From: Bifidobacterium tissieri
GTDB taxonomy: Bacteria > Actinomycetota > Actinomycetes > Actinomycetales > Bifidobacteriaceae
Direction: 5' to 3'
DNA length: 64,000 bases
NCBI RefSeq assembly: GCF_002259645.1
Contig: NZ_MWWV01000002.1
Span: 62,001 to 126,000 of the forward strand
A model generated the notes under the pieces. The model did no database searches. It worked only from the letters and a program-made list of their open reading frames with translations, and was not told the DNA's origin. A program made the translations under genes and the position numbers. Each line of letters opens with the position of its first letter. Within the stretch, counting starts at the first letter, position 1. Positions 1 through 9,770 of the stretch are shown piece by piece.

Positions 1-184
1 CGGCGGTGCTGTTGCCCGGACCGCAGCCGATGTCAAGCACCCGCGTGACCGTACCGTCATCGGCGGGCAGTTGCATCGCCAGATCGCGCGACGGCTGCGT
101 GCGCTCGTTCCTGAACCGAAGATATTGCGCGGAATCCCAAGTGACCATGCGATTCACGCTAATCTTCCGCAGCACGATGTCCAT
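1..184 (-). CDS. Trans-aconitate 2-methyltransferase-like SAM methyltransferase (N-terminal part, runs off the window)
   Basis: Only the first 61 codons are present; the gene continues beyond base 1. Reading leftward from an ATG at 184, the protein has WDSAQYLRFRNERTQPSRDL, the block that opens trans-aconitate methyltransferases, and then VLDIGCGPGNST, the glycine-rich SAM-binding motif I of class I methyltransferases. Family members methylate trans-aconitate or related carboxylates with S-adenosylmethionine in the cytosol. The start lies 35 bp after the stop of the aminotransferase gene on the same strand, so the two are probably co-transcribed. No strong ribosome binding site precedes the ATG. 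The family assignment rests on the N-terminus alone; the exact substrate cannot be told. Confidence 0.75.
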   Translation of the reverse strand, partial: MDIVLRKISVNRMVTWDSAQYLRFRNERTQPSRDLAMQLPADDGTVTRVLDIGCGPGNSTA

Positions 185-218
185 AAATGCGTCCGCATTT
201 CGAGCATCGCCGTGTGGT

Positions 219-1547
219 TCATAATGCGGCGGCGATGCGACGGACGGCTTCGCGCAGTTCGGGTTCGGATTTGAGCAGACTGAGACGGATGTAGTCACGG
301 CCGACCGTGCCGAAACAGGTGCCCGGCAGCACGGCGACGGACGCGGCGGACAGCAGATGGTCGGCGAGACGCTCGCCCGTCCAGACGCGCTCGTTCTCGC
401 CGTCATGCCCAGCCCCAGCCGCGCCCGACCCAAACTCAGGCACACGGGCCCACACGTAAATCCCACCGGCCGAATCGAACACATCCAATCCCGCCGCACG
501 CAGACCGTCGGCGACGATACGCCGACGCGCCGCATACCGCTGCGCGAGCTCGGCGACGCACGACTGGTCGGAACGCAGCGCCACAACGCCGGCGTCCTGA
601 ATGCTGCCGGTGATCATGGATCCCATCTGATAGTGGTAGAGCTTCAGCCGTGCGATCACGGCCTCATTACCGGCCACGAATCCGGCACGCCAACCCGCCA
701 TCGCATACATCTTCGACAGCGAGCACACCTCCACCGCCACGTCGAACGCGCCAGGCACCTCAAGAATGCTGTACTGCTGCGCGCCCGGGGCATCACCACC
801 CACACCCAGCCCCGCGTAGGCGTAATCGTGCACGATAACGAAACGATGCTCATGCGCCAACTCAACAGCCCGCTGAAGGAACTGCAACGGAGCCTGCGCG
901 CCGGTGGGATTATTCGGATAGTTGAGCACCAGCATCTTGACACGATCCCACGTCGTCGCGGGCACGGCGTCAAGGTCGGGCAAGAAACCACGATCGGCGA
1001 GCGCGGGCAGCAGCACCTCATGCGCCCCATGCATCACGGCCATGCAATGGTAGGAGGGATAGTAGGGATCCACGAACGCGACGGCATCGCCACGATCCAC
1101 GAGAATCGCGTACAGTCCCGCCAGTCCGTCGACCGCGCCTTCCACGGCGAACAGCTGCGTGGGCCAGTCCAGCGCAACGCCATGCACGCGGCGGTACCAG
1201 TCCGCCGCCGCCTCAAGAAAGGCCGGTTTGCCGTCGAACGGAGTGTATCGGGCGTTGGCGGGATCATCGACGGCGCGTTTGGCTGCGTCGCGGATGAAGG
1301 CGGCCGGGTAGGCGTCGGGATTGCCCTTGGCGAGGTCGATCACGTCCGCACCCGAGGCCACGGCCTGCGCCACCTTGCGATCCATGACGGCGAACACGTT
1401 GGGTGGAATCGACTCGGCGATCGGCGCGAACGGCACCGGGCATTGGACCGTCTGGTCTGCGTAACTTACCTGGTCTGCGTGCCCGGCGCGGGGCGCGGGC
1501 TGGGATTGGAGCGGCGAGCGCTGCGACTCGTTCTGTGATACGGACAT
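219..1547 (-). CDS. PLP-dependent class I/II aminotransferase (aspartate/DapL/AlaT-like)
   Basis: A 442-residue fold-type I aminotransferase. Visible family landmarks are the substrate/PLP region LNYPNNPTG, HDYAYAGLG and the Schiff-base lysine block SLSKMYAMAGWRAGF, followed by a late arginine in YIRLSLL. These enzymes move an amino group between an amino acid and a 2-oxo acid in the cytosol; the primary sequence resembles the AlaT/LL-diaminopimelate aminotransferase branch more than classical AspC, but the substrate is not decidable by eye. I start it at the ATG at 1547 because GGGGAGGAAG sits just upstream; the frame stays open 21 codons further, without support. The first about 40 residues are polar and probably disordered. 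It is followed on the same strand by the methyltransferase. Confidence 0.85.
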   Translation of the reverse strand: MSVSQNESQRSPLQSQPAPRAGHADQVSYADQTVQCPVPFAPIAESIPPNVFAVMDRKVAQAVASGADVIDLAKGNPDAYPAAFIRDAAKRAVDDPANARYTPFDGKPAFLEAAADWYRRVHGVALDWPTQLFAVEGAVDGLAGLYAILVDRGDAVAFVDPYYPSYHCMAVMHGAHEVLLPALADRGFLPDLDAVPATTWDRVKMLVLNYPNNPTGAQAPLQFLQRAVELAHEHRFVIVHDYAYAGLGVGGDAPGAQQYSILEVPGAFDVAVEVCSLSKMYAMAGWRAGFVAGNEAVIARLKLYHYQMGSMITGSIQDAGVVALRSDQSCVAELAQRYAARRRIVADGLRAAGLDVFDSAGGIYVWARVPEFGSGAAGAGHDGENERVWTGERLADHLLSAASVAVLPGTCFGTVGRDYIRLSLLKSEPELREAVRRIAAAL

Positions 1548-1724
1548 GATGCTTCCTCCCCTACCGGCAAAACCGCGCTTGAATATACCCATTTCGACAG
1601 TATTTCGCATCGGCGTTGTTATAGGAATTGATTATTGGATGTGCAAAATCGTAGGCCGTTCCAATTCATCGCGCACTCAACGAATCGGTATTCGAAGAGC
1701 GTGCGGCACATGACCGGGAAGGAA

Positions 1725-1916
1725 CTATCTCTGCTCATCATCTTGATTTCGCACTCTCGCCGCAACCTTGGCGATGGCCTCGTCGTAGCCCGTGAGCGCG
1801 GCGAACGGCATGAACTGGGCCGCGCGGTTGTGCATCGACATGTGCGGGTGACGCGACGACTGGTGATGCGGCAGGTCGATGATGTCGTCGTAGCGATGGG
1901 TTTCGGCGAATGTCAT
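1725..1916 (-). CDS. Small conserved protein paired with the Y-family polymerase (YolD-like)
   Basis: A 63-residue protein whose ATG overlaps the stop of the polymerase gene in an ATGA arrangement, so the two are translationally coupled. It contains the segments [10 protein letters not shown] and [12 protein letters not shown], which I recognise from small proteins encoded next to UmuC/UvrX-type polymerases in Gram-positive bacteria and their phages (YolD-like). Its biochemical role is not known to me; position suggests an accessory of translesion synthesis. It would share the LexA box upstream of the polymerase. There is no obvious terminator in the 177 bp before the aminotransferase start. 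Confidence 0.7.
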   Translation of the reverse strand: MTFAETHRYDDIIDLPHHQSSRHPHMSMHNRAAQFMPFAALTGYDEAIAKVAARVRNQDDEQR

Positions 1917-3661
1917 GCCGCATGGCCTCCGATCTGACTGTTGCGCAGGCGACCGGTGGCCCCTTCCTCGAGGTTCATGGCCTTGATCACGGCGTTCTTG
2001 CCGAATTTGCGTTTGATATCCAACAATGATTGCTGGATGCTGCGCTCGCGGTCCTTGTCGGTTCCGGAACCTGTGCCTGTGGGTCCGGTTCCATCGGTTC
2101 CAGAGGTTCCATCGGCCCCGGCGTTAGTAACGATTACGCGTTCGTCGGCGGAATTGCGATCAACGGCATTGCGTGTATTCCCCGCCGGCGCATTACCGTC
2201 TTGCGCGTTCTCATCACCCATGGCCGAGAACAGATCCGGCTGCTCGTATCGGCGGCTTGCCGGCAGAGGCTCCCCGATCCGGTGCAGTCGTTCGACGACC
2301 ACGGTGATGCGTCGCACAGCAAGATTCGGGTCCACGATCCGCTCGAAGATGTCGGTCATGGCGGCGATGATGCGGCGCGTGGACGACGTGTATCCGCCGA
2401 GATCAGCGGAACCATGCACGGGTTTGGGAACGGTTCTGCCATATCGGTCGATTTTGGTGGGCCCACCGTTGATGGTGCGCTCTGCCGATTGCACTGGCAG
2501 TGACGACTGTGCCGACTGTGTCGACCGCTTCGGAGCCACGCCACTTACGTCGTATCCGATCGCCAATGTCACGTGGTCGGTTTCCAATCCCTTGCCCACC
2601 ATCTCAAGCACGAGCAGATCGGTCATCTCCTTGACCACCAGTCGCGCATGCGTGTAATCGTACGGCTGTTGCAGCACCTGACCGGAGCTCAGACTGGTGT
2701 CGGCCGGCTTGTACGCCTTGATGTCGGCGATGGTACATGGTTCCCATCCCCATGCGTGGTCGATGAGCAGTTCCGCGTTCACACCGAAGAGCCGGTAGAG
2801 CAGGTCCTCGTTGTAGTAGTCGGATGCACGGCCAAGCGAACATCGGGCGATGTCGCCCATGGTGTTGAGCCCGTGTGCTTCGAGTTTGCGCGCGTATCCT
2901 CGGCCTACTCGCCAGAAGTCGGTGAGCGGCGTGTGCGACCAGAGCAGTCGTCGGTATGAGTGCTCGTCAAGTTCGGCCACGCGCGCGCCGTCCCGGTCGG
3001 CGGGCATGTGTTTGGCGACGATGTCCATGGCAACCTTGGCGAGATACAGGTTGGTGCCGATGCCCGCGGTGGCTGTGATGCCGGTCTGTGCGAGGATGTC
3101 GCGCACGATGGTCATGGCCAGTTGATGCGCGGTCATGCCGGCGGCACGTAGGTAGCGGGTGGCGTCGATGAACACTTCGTCGATCGAATAGACGTGAATG
3201 TCCTCGGCCGCCGCGTATTGGAGATAGATGCCGTAGATCTTGGCACTGCAGTCGAGATAGTGGGCCATGCGCGGTTTGGCGGCGATGTATCCGGCGGCAA
3301 GATTCGGGTTCGCGGCGAGTTCGTTGGCGTTGACCGATTCGCCGACCAGTCGTTTTCCCGGCGCCTGAAGGCAACGATCCGCGTTGACCTGTCGCATTTT
3401 CTGCACGACCTCGAACAGTCGCGCACGACCGGGCAGCCCGTATGCCTTGAGCGACGGCGATACCGCCAGACAGATCGTCTTCTCGGTGCGCGACACGTCC
3501 GCCACCACCAGATTCGTGGTCAGCGGATCCAGTTTCCGCGCCACACACTCGACCGACGCATAAAACGACTTGAGATCAATGGCGATGTAGGTGTGTGAAC
3601 ATGCTTTCGATGATATGGACTTCGGAGAGTTGTCCATCATCGCATTCGCCGTCGCACGCAC
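1913..3661 (-). CDS. Y-family translesion DNA polymerase (UmuC/UvrX-type)
   Basis: A 582-residue error-prone polymerase. The catalytic palm is clear: [13 protein letters not shown] near the N-terminus carries the first metal-binding Asp, and [10 protein letters not shown] the Asp-Glu pair. A thumb/helix-hairpin region ([20 protein letters not shown]) and a little-finger domain follow. The C-terminus [24 protein letters not shown] is typical of the UvrX/YqjW branch. An insertion rich in Ser/Gln interrupts the little finger around residues 400-440, and a Gly/Thr/Asp-rich linker lies near 500-530, so the protein is longer than the usual about 420 residues. I choose the GTG at 3661 because GGAGG lies 7 nt upstream; a TTG seven codons earlier is possible. 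A perfect LexA-type box lies just upstream. Confidence 0.9.
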   Translation of the reverse strand: MRATANAMMDNSPKSISSKACSHTYIAIDLKSFYASVECVARKLDPLTTNLVVADVSRTEKTICLAVSPSLKAYGLPGRARLFEVVQKMRQVNADRCLQAPGKRLVGESVNANELAANPNLAAGYIAAKPRMAHYLDCSAKIYGIYLQYAAAEDIHVYSIDEVFIDATRYLRAAGMTAHQLAMTIVRDILAQTGITATAGIGTNLYLAKVAMDIVAKHMPADRDGARVAELDEHSYRRLLWSHTPLTDFWRVGRGYARKLEAHGLNTMGDIARCSLGRASDYYNEDLLYRLFGVNAELLIDHAWGWEPCTIADIKAYKPADTSLSSGQVLQQPYDYTHARLVVKEMTDLLVLEMVGKGLETDHVTLAIGYDVSGVAPKRSTQSAQSSLPVQSAERTINGGPTKIDRYGRTVPKPVHGSADLGGYTSSTRRIIAAMTDIFERIVDPNLAVRRITVVVERLHRIGEPLPASRRYEQPDLFSAMGDENAQDGNAPAGNTRNAVDRNSADERVIVTNAGADGTSGTDGTGPTGTGSGTDKDRERSIQQSLLDIKRKFGKNAVIKAMNLEEGATGRLRNSQIGGHAA

Positions 3662-3679
3662 TACACCACCTCCGTTATT

Positions 3680-3693
3680 CAAACATATGTTCG
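3680..3693 (-). promoter_or_regulatory. LexA (SOS) box upstream of the Y-family polymerase
   Basis: Reading toward the polymerase the sequence is CGAACATATGTTTG, which fits the Gram-positive/actinobacterial LexA consensus CGAACRNRYGTTYG at every position. It ends 18 bp before the chosen GTG start and also touches the 3' end of the upstream gene. Damage-inducible expression of the polymerase and its small partner follows from this. Confidence 0.85.
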
Positions 3694-3694
3694 A

Positions 3695-5307
3695 TCATAT
3701 CACGGAGTCATAGATCAGCACGTCACCGTAGGAGTATCTACCGGTCGGGGTCTGACCGAGCTTGGGATCACGGTTGAATGAGATCAGCAGGCAACGGCGG
3801 CCGTCAGCGTCCTCCGATGAATCCGATGAATCCGGCAACGGCACCACCAAAGGCCACACACTTCTGCCGTCCGGCTCCTGATCGAGATGCAGGAATCCGA
3901 TCCTGCGCAGACCGTCATCCGGATCCATCGCAACGAATCGTCCGCTGTCGCCCAACCCGGCGAATACGTATCTCCGCCCGTCGACCGTTTGCAGGATCGG
4001 ACCGGTCTGCGCGTCAGCCGGACCGGCAATGTCGGTGTATGTTCCATTCCATGTATCGGAGCGGGCAAGGAAGGTCTCGTACTTGTCCAATTCGAGGTTT
4101 CTTCGCACATAGGTCATAAGCCATTCCCCGGTCCGTTGGTCACGGACAATATGCGAATCCTCCTCATTGCCGATGGATCGATAGTGCATTCGCGAGGCTT
4201 GAACCTCCATGAACCCGCCATCACGCGGATCACACGGCAGAGTCCCCTGCCACAGCCCATGATCATCTCCGTGCGAGGTGACTGTGAACAGCCACGCATC
4301 TTTGTCACGGTCATACAAAAGACTGGCAGCATGCCACTGACGATCGGTACTACTCAGGTCATGGCCATCGATCGGGTCATCGGGACTCGGGCGAAAAGCC
4401 AGAATGGAGACCAGCTTCAGACGGAAAGAACGCAGATCAAGTTCGTACACGCCCTGACAGCTGTCTTCGACACGCATGTAACCGCGAGTGGTCATGGACA
4501 GCCAGATGCGGTCACGGTCCACGATCGGCTCTCCGCCAACGGTTTGCAGCACACGAGGATCGGCCTGTCCCGTCCCGCAGGTCAGATACTGACGAACGGC
4601 ACGAACCGTGGCACGACCGCCGGCGGGGATTCGCACGCCCCCATAGAGACGAAAACGCGAACGCAACGCATTGTCACGGAGATCGAAGATGTCACCAATA
4701 TCAAGACTGCCGCAATAGTCATGCCCTGGTGTTTCAGACATCACCGATTCACTGGCACCTTCACCATCCATAACCTCCCGAGACGGAACATGCACGCTTA
4801 GACACCGTCCGTTGAGTCTCACCCGCAGTACTCTGGAACGGAGTCCCTCTGGCACCGGAAGATCCCCGGCAATCACGATCGTTCCTCCGCTGGCAATCTC
4901 CACATGAATGCCGGTGGCCGAATCACCACAATGACGCTGAATCACGTCGATGCGATCATTATTCCCATCACGAATCGACACGATCGCATCCACATTCGCG
5001 GACGATTCCGCAGTTCCGGCAACATCGACATCGATCACGCCGTACGGGCAGACATTCCCCCGTCCTGGCATCCACAACACACAGCATCGTCAGCCGAAGC
5101 GTTGTCGACTTCCACTCCCTCCGGCACCGCACGTAGAGACACACTATCGAGATCGCCGACGACAAGATCGAGCTGATACGGATCCCATTCATCGAGCGGC
5201 ACGGAGGAATCGAAGTAATGCCTGCGTCTGCTACGCAACGTCCACGTTCTCCGGGTCGTCACATCGTCGGGATTCCTCATATCGTTCATCGCATTCGCCT
5301 CGCTCAT
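3695..5307 (-). pseudogene. Beta-propeller glycosidase-like protein, frameshifted near its N-terminus
   Basis: Two overlapping frames together make one protein of about 535 residues. The N-terminal frame (from an ATG at 5307, just after the permease stop) ends at 5035; the C-terminal frame runs to 3695 and its first possible start, a GTG at 5080, has no ribosome binding site. The switch falls at a run of five G (minus strand) near 5055-5061; one extra G would restore a single frame. The C-terminal half has Trp/Asp-rich repeated blades such as RQWHAASLLYDRDKDAWLF and DSHIVRDQRTGEWLM, like five-bladed GH32/43/68-type propellers, but I cannot place a catalytic triad or a named family. It lies 8 bp downstream of gntP in probably one transcript. 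It may be a true pseudogene, a sequencing error or a slippage switch. Confidence 0.6.
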
Positions 5308-5314
5308 TGCATGC

Positions 5315-6637
5315 TCACACAAAAAGATCAATAACGAGGACGGCGAGCAGGCCGACCACGGAGTTGATCAGCTCCAGCAGACCCCACGTCTTGAACGTGT
5401 CCTTCATCGAAATGCCGAACGTCTCCTTGAACAGCAGGAAACCACCGTCGTACATCAACGTAATGGTGTTGGAGCCGCAAGCCACGCAAATCACCATCAG
5501 CGCCGGATCGAGTCCGAACTGGGTGACCAGCGGAGCAACCATGCCGGCAGCGGTGATGGCGGCCACGGCACCCTGACCGGTGAGCACACGAATGATTGCG
5601 GTGATGATCCATGCGATGATGAACGGCGACACCGGAATCGCGGACACCAGCTGCACGATGTGATCGGCGGCACCGGATTCGATGATGACCTCCTTGATGA
5701 TGCCGCCGGAGCAGATCACGATCAGCACGTTACCCACCTGACCGATGGCCTCCTCCATCTTGCCGGTCAGATCGGCGATGGTCTGTCCCCGGCTCCGCAT
5801 CAGCAGGAAGAACGCGGCGAACAGTGCAAGCAGCATGGAGATCTCGGCGGAGCCGATGAACCCGAACACCTTGTATACCGTGGACTTCTCGTCGAAGAAC
5901 TCCTTGACCACGGACGACGCGATCATCACCACCGCCGGCGTGAGCGGAATGGAGATAGAGGACGCGAACGACGGCAGCTGATCCTCCGGCATGGTCGGAG
6001 CCGGTTTGAGCATGGAGTTCAGCGGAATGCTTTTGATGCCGGGAAGGAACTTCGGCAGCAGCAGTCCGGCGCACAGCAACGCCGGGATGATGGCGAGAAT
6101 GCCGTAGATGTACACCTTGGAGATGTCGGCGTCGAACGCGGCGACCAGAGCCACCGGTCCAGGCTGCGGCGGGAACAGCGAATGACCCATCGTGCAACCG
6201 GTGACGATCGGAATGACCAGCTTCATGTACGGAACCTTGGCCTTCTTGGCCACGGCAAGCACCAGCGGCACGGAGATCAGGAAGGCGACCTCGTAGAACA
6301 TGGCAATGCCGAAAATCACACCGATGAACATCAGCCCCACAGGCAGGAATCTGGTGCCGCATTTTTCGATGACGGTGTCGGCGATGCGCTGGCTGGCGCC
6401 CGTATCGGTCATGATCTTGCCGATGATGGCACCGAACAGAATGATGATCGCCAGTTTGCCGAAGATGCCGCCCACGCCGGTTTCGACGGCGGTGATGATC
6501 TTGTCGATCGGAATGCCCGCCGTTAGAGCGATGAACAGGCCCACCAGCAGCAGCGACAGCATGTTGTGCATCTTGAATTTCAGATTCAGGACGACCAACA
6601 GGCAAATGCCCACCAGCACCCAGATAAGTTGAATCAT
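5315..6637 (-). CDS. gntP: GntP-family gluconate/organic acid:H+ permease
   Basis: A 440-residue, almost wholly hydrophobic inner-membrane protein with about 12-14 membrane segments. Family landmarks are the N-terminal LVVLNLKFKMHNMLSLLLVG, the GVGGIFGKLAIIILFGAIIG block, GHSLFPPQPGPVA and the C-terminal LTGQGAVAAITAAGMV and CGSNTITLMYDGGF. GntP proteins import gluconate or related sugar acids (also glycerate or sugar-acid analogues) by proton symport. The length matches the family. The ATG is preceded by GGAG at 8 nt. It is divergent from purF and followed after 8 bp by the propeller protein, so the pair could take up and process a sugar-acid-containing glycan; that link is an inference. Confidence 0.88.
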   Translation of the reverse strand: MIQLIWVLVGICLLVVLNLKFKMHNMLSLLLVGLFIALTAGIPIDKIITAVETGVGGIFGKLAIIILFGAIIGKIMTDTGASQRIADTVIEKCGTRFLPVGLMFIGVIFGIAMFYEVAFLISVPLVLAVAKKAKVPYMKLVIPIVTGCTMGHSLFPPQPGPVALVAAFDADISKVYIYGILAIIPALLCAGLLLPKFLPGIKSIPLNSMLKPAPTMPEDQLPSFASSISIPLTPAVVMIASSVVKEFFDEKSTVYKVFGFIGSAEISMLLALFAAFFLLMRSRGQTIADLTGKMEEAIGQVGNVLIVICSGGIIKEVIIESGAADHIVQLVSAIPVSPFIIAWIITAIIRVLTGQGAVAAITAAGMVAPLVTQFGLDPALMVICVACGSNTITLMYDGGFLLFKETFGISMKDTFKTWGLLELINSVVGLLAVLVIDLFV

Positions 6638-6958
6638 CTTCCCAACTCCGTTCAGTCGCGATTCCTAGGATCAGCGACATCTTGACTATTGCCCAACCTT
6701 GTGCGGCTCAACGGTGACGCCGACAACCTCATCAGCATCTTCGCCGAGCAGACGACACGGCGTCCCTGCTTGCCGTGCCTGTGCACAATTCGCCATTATT
6801 GTCGTTGCATCAGCGTCGAGAGCACCTGTTGCCATGTATTGCTCGACGCAACCCCCGTAGCGAGTCGCAAGGACGCGTGAACGGCGGAATGTAGCCCTTT
6901 GTTGGTAAAGTTTTATGAGCGATAAATCCCTTGACTTTTCCACGGAAGGAGCGGTTGC
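6638..6958. other. Intergenic region between divergent gntP and purF
   Basis: This 321-bp stretch carries the promoters of gntP and purF. I found no ORF with a ribosome binding site, no convincing riboswitch and no strong dyad. The part nearest purF is A/T-rich (about 6895-6935) and is the likely purF promoter region, but I could not pick a clear -35/-10 pair. Confidence 0.4.
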
Positions 6959-8509
6959 TTGTCCGCCGAACTGGAAGATATTCATGAAGAATGCGGCGTA
7001 TTCGGCGTCTGGGGACACCCCGATGCGTCACGCCTCACCTACTTCGGGCTCCACGCCCTGCAACACCGCGGTCAGGAAGGTGCCGGCATCGTCTCCAATG
7101 ACAACGGACATCTGATCGGCCACCGCGGACTCGGTCTGCTCACTCAGGTATTCGGCGACGAACGCGAGATCGCCCGACTCAAGGGCAACCGCGCCATCGG
7201 CCACGTGCGCTACGCCACCGCCGGCTCCGGCTCCACCGACAACATCCAGCCGTTCATCTTCCGCTTCCACGACGGCGACATGGCCCTGTGCCACAACGGC
7301 AACCTCACCAACTGCCGCACCCTGCGCCGCAATCTCGAGGATGAAGGCGCGATCTTCCACTCCAACTCCGACACCGAAGTGCTCATGCACCTGATCCGTC
7401 GCTCCAACCAGCGTACGTTCATGGACAAGCTCAAGGAATCCCTCAACACGGTGCACGGCGGATTCGCCTATCTGATCATGACCGAGGACGCCATGATCGG
7501 CGCGCTCGATCCGAATGGATTCCGTCCCCTGAGCCTCGGCAAGATGAAGAACGGCGCCTACGTGCTCGCCTCCGAAACGTGCGCGCTCGACGTGGTGGGC
7601 GCCGAGCTCGTGCGCAACATCCGCCCCGGCGAGATCGTCGTGGTCAACGATCACGGCTACAGGATCGTGCAGTACACGAACAAGACGCAGCTGGCGATCT
7701 GTTCCATGGAGTTCATCTACTTCGCCCGCCCCGACTCCGACATCTACGGCGTGAACGTGCATTCCGCACGCAAGCGCATGGGCGCCCGTCTCGCCCAGGA
7801 GTCCCCGGTGGATGCGGACATGGTGATCGGCGTGCCGAACTCCTCCCTGTCCGCCGCATCCGGCTACGCGGAAGCCAGCGGACTGCCCAACGAAATGGGT
7901 CTGATCAAGAACCAGTACGTGGCACGTACGTTCATCCAGCCCACGCAGGAATTGCGCGAGCAGGGCGTGCGTATGAAGCTGTCCGCCGTGCGCGGCGTGG
8001 TCAAGGGCAAACGCGTCGTCGTGATCGACGATTCGATCGTGCGCGGCACCACGTCGAAGCGCATCGTCCAGCTACTGCGTGAGGCCGGAGCCGCCGAAGT
8101 GCATATGCGCATCAGCTCGCCGCCGCTCAAGTACCCCTGCTTCTACGGCATCGACATCTCCACCACCAAGGAACTCATCGCCGGCAAGAAGAGCGTCGAG
8201 GAGATCCGCGAATACATCGGCGCCGACTCGCTGTCGTTCCTGTCGCTCGACGGACTGGTCGAATGCATCGGACTGAACACCGACGCCCCGTACGGCGGTC
8301 TGTGCGTCGCCTACTTCAACGGCGACTACCCCACCGCGCTCGACGACTACGAGCAGGACTTCCTCAAGTCGCTCACCGCGGAGGATCGCGTTCGCCTGCC
8401 GAAGTTCGCGCTGTACAAGAGCAAGTACATCGGCAACGAGTACTCCTGCCAGCGTGCCGGCGACGTCGAAGATCCCAACGAGACCAGCGCCGTATCGGAC
8501 GACGAGTAG
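6959..8509 (+). CDS. purF: Amidophosphoribosyltransferase (PurF)
   Basis: A 516-residue enzyme for the first committed step of purine synthesis: PRPP plus glutamine gives 5-phosphoribosylamine. The class II glutaminase domain begins at [10 protein letters not shown]; the Cys at about residue 12 is the nucleophile exposed after removal of the short propeptide. The catalytic Asn/Gly region HNGNLTN and the PRPP-binding loop [14 protein letters not shown] are intact. The start is a TTG at 6959, with GGAAGGAG 7 nt upstream. It heads a purF-purM-purD cluster on the plus strand, with 104 bp to purM. In contrast to its divergent neighbour gntP it is a core gene. Confidence 0.96.
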   Translation: MSAELEDIHEECGVFGVWGHPDASRLTYFGLHALQHRGQEGAGIVSNDNGHLIGHRGLGLLTQVFGDEREIARLKGNRAIGHVRYATAGSGSTDNIQPFIFRFHDGDMALCHNGNLTNCRTLRRNLEDEGAIFHSNSDTEVLMHLIRRSNQRTFMDKLKESLNTVHGGFAYLIMTEDAMIGALDPNGFRPLSLGKMKNGAYVLASETCALDVVGAELVRNIRPGEIVVVNDHGYRIVQYTNKTQLAICSMEFIYFARPDSDIYGVNVHSARKRMGARLAQESPVDADMVIGVPNSSLSAASGYAEASGLPNEMGLIKNQYVARTFIQPTQELREQGVRMKLSAVRGVVKGKRVVVIDDSIVRGTTSKRIVQLLREAGAAEVHMRISSPPLKYPCFYGIDISTTKELIAGKKSVEEIREYIGADSLSFLSLDGLVECIGLNTDAPYGGLCVAYFNGDYPTALDDYEQDFLKSLTAEDRVRLPKFALYKSKYIGNEYSCQRAGDVEDPNETSAVSDDE

Positions 8510-8613
8510 AACAGTCTCAATTCACAATCAATCCAATCAATTCAGGTAATCCAAGTTTTTCATAACATCGATCCCATCGATAAACCACTATTATCACCCA
8601 AGAAAGGTGCATC

Positions 8614-9660
8614 ATGCCCCAAGCGTATGAGAATGCTGGAGTCAGCGTCGAGGCCGGTTACGAGGTAGTCAACCGCATCAAGTCCCATGTGGCCCGCACC
8701 ATGCGTCCGGGCGCCGGCGGCATCGGCGGCTTCGGCGGTCTGTTCGACCTGTCCTCCCTCGGCTACAAGGAGCCGGTGCTGGTCTCCGGCACCGACGGCG
8801 TCGGCACCAAGCTCATGGTCGCCAAGATGGCGAACAAGCACGACACCATCGGTCAGGATTGCGTCGCCATGTGCGTCAACGACATCCTCGCCCAGGGTGC
8901 CGAACCGCTGTTCTTCCTCGACTACATCGCCTGCGGCAAGAACGATCCCGACCTGCTCGAGCAGGTCGTCAAGGGCGTGGCCGACGGCTGCGTGCAGGCC
9001 GGTGCCGCACTGGTCGGTGGCGAAACCGCCGAAATGCCCGACATGTACGACCCCGACGAGTACGATCTGGCCGGTTTCACCGTCGGCGTGGTCGAGAAGT
9101 CCAAGATCATCGACGGCAGCACCATTGCCGAAGGCGACGTCCTCATCGGTCTGCCGTCCTCCGGCATCCACTCCAACGGCTACTCGCTGGTGCGCAAGAT
9201 CCTGTTCAAGGACCACGACCTGAGCATCGACGCCAAGCTCCCCGAGCTGGAAGGCGAAACCCTCGGCGAGGAGATCCTCAAGCCCACCCGCATCTACGCG
9301 AAGGCGCTCAAGCCCCTGTTCGCGGAAGACGATCTGCTGCACGGCGTGGCCCACATCACCGGCGGTGCCTTCATCGAAAAGGTGCCCCGCATCATCCCCG
9401 AAGGCCTGGCCGCCGCGTTCGACATCACCAGCTGGGACGTGCCGCCGATCTTCCGCCTGCTCCAGCAGCTGGGCGAGATCGACGAGCTGGAAATGTACAA
9501 CATCTTCAACATGGGCATCGGCATGGTGCTGATCGTCTCCCCCGACAAGGTCGCCGACGTCGAACGCATCCTTGATGCCGAAGGCGAAGTGCACCACACC
9601 GTGGGCCGCATCGTCAAGGACATCGACGGCACGCGCGTCCAGCTGCACAAGGGTCTGTGA
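8614..9660 (+). CDS. purM: Phosphoribosylformylglycinamidine cyclo-ligase (AIR synthetase, PurM)
   Basis: A 348-residue ATP-dependent enzyme closing the imidazole ring of AIR from FGAM. Visible PurS/PurM-superfamily features: [17 protein letters not shown] at the N-terminus, [16 protein letters not shown] (ATP/metal loop), [34 protein letters not shown] and [16 protein letters not shown]. Length and motif order match the family. AGAAAGG lies 8 nt before the ATG. The 104-bp gap after purF holds no clear terminator, so co-transcription is likely. Confidence 0.96.
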   Translation: MPQAYENAGVSVEAGYEVVNRIKSHVARTMRPGAGGIGGFGGLFDLSSLGYKEPVLVSGTDGVGTKLMVAKMANKHDTIGQDCVAMCVNDILAQGAEPLFFLDYIACGKNDPDLLEQVVKGVADGCVQAGAALVGGETAEMPDMYDPDEYDLAGFTVGVVEKSKIIDGSTIAEGDVLIGLPSSGIHSNGYSLVRKILFKDHDLSIDAKLPELEGETLGEEILKPTRIYAKALKPLFAEDDLLHGVAHITGGAFIEKVPRIIPEGLAAAFDITSWDVPPIFRLLQQLGEIDELEMYNIFNMGIGMVLIVSPDKVADVERILDAEGEVHHTVGRIVKDIDGTRVQLHKGL

Positions 9661-9770
9661 GTCTCGTACCATCCCCACATCGAAATAGCTGAAATAGCGT
9701 CGAACACAGTTCGGCCGGCGACCGTTCCTCCGTCGTCGGCCGAACCCATTCCCGCAGAAAGGAACAGAAC

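Noticed and set aside
357-1538. Long open frame (393 codons) on the plus strand over the aminotransferase gene
   Set aside because: It mirrors a clear aminotransferase on the other strand; no family features, His/Arg/Gly-rich product and no ribosome binding site. An artefact of GC-biased third positions.
6686-7018. 110-codon minus-strand frame between gntP and purF
   Set aside because: It overlaps the purF start in antisense and shows no domain or start signal.
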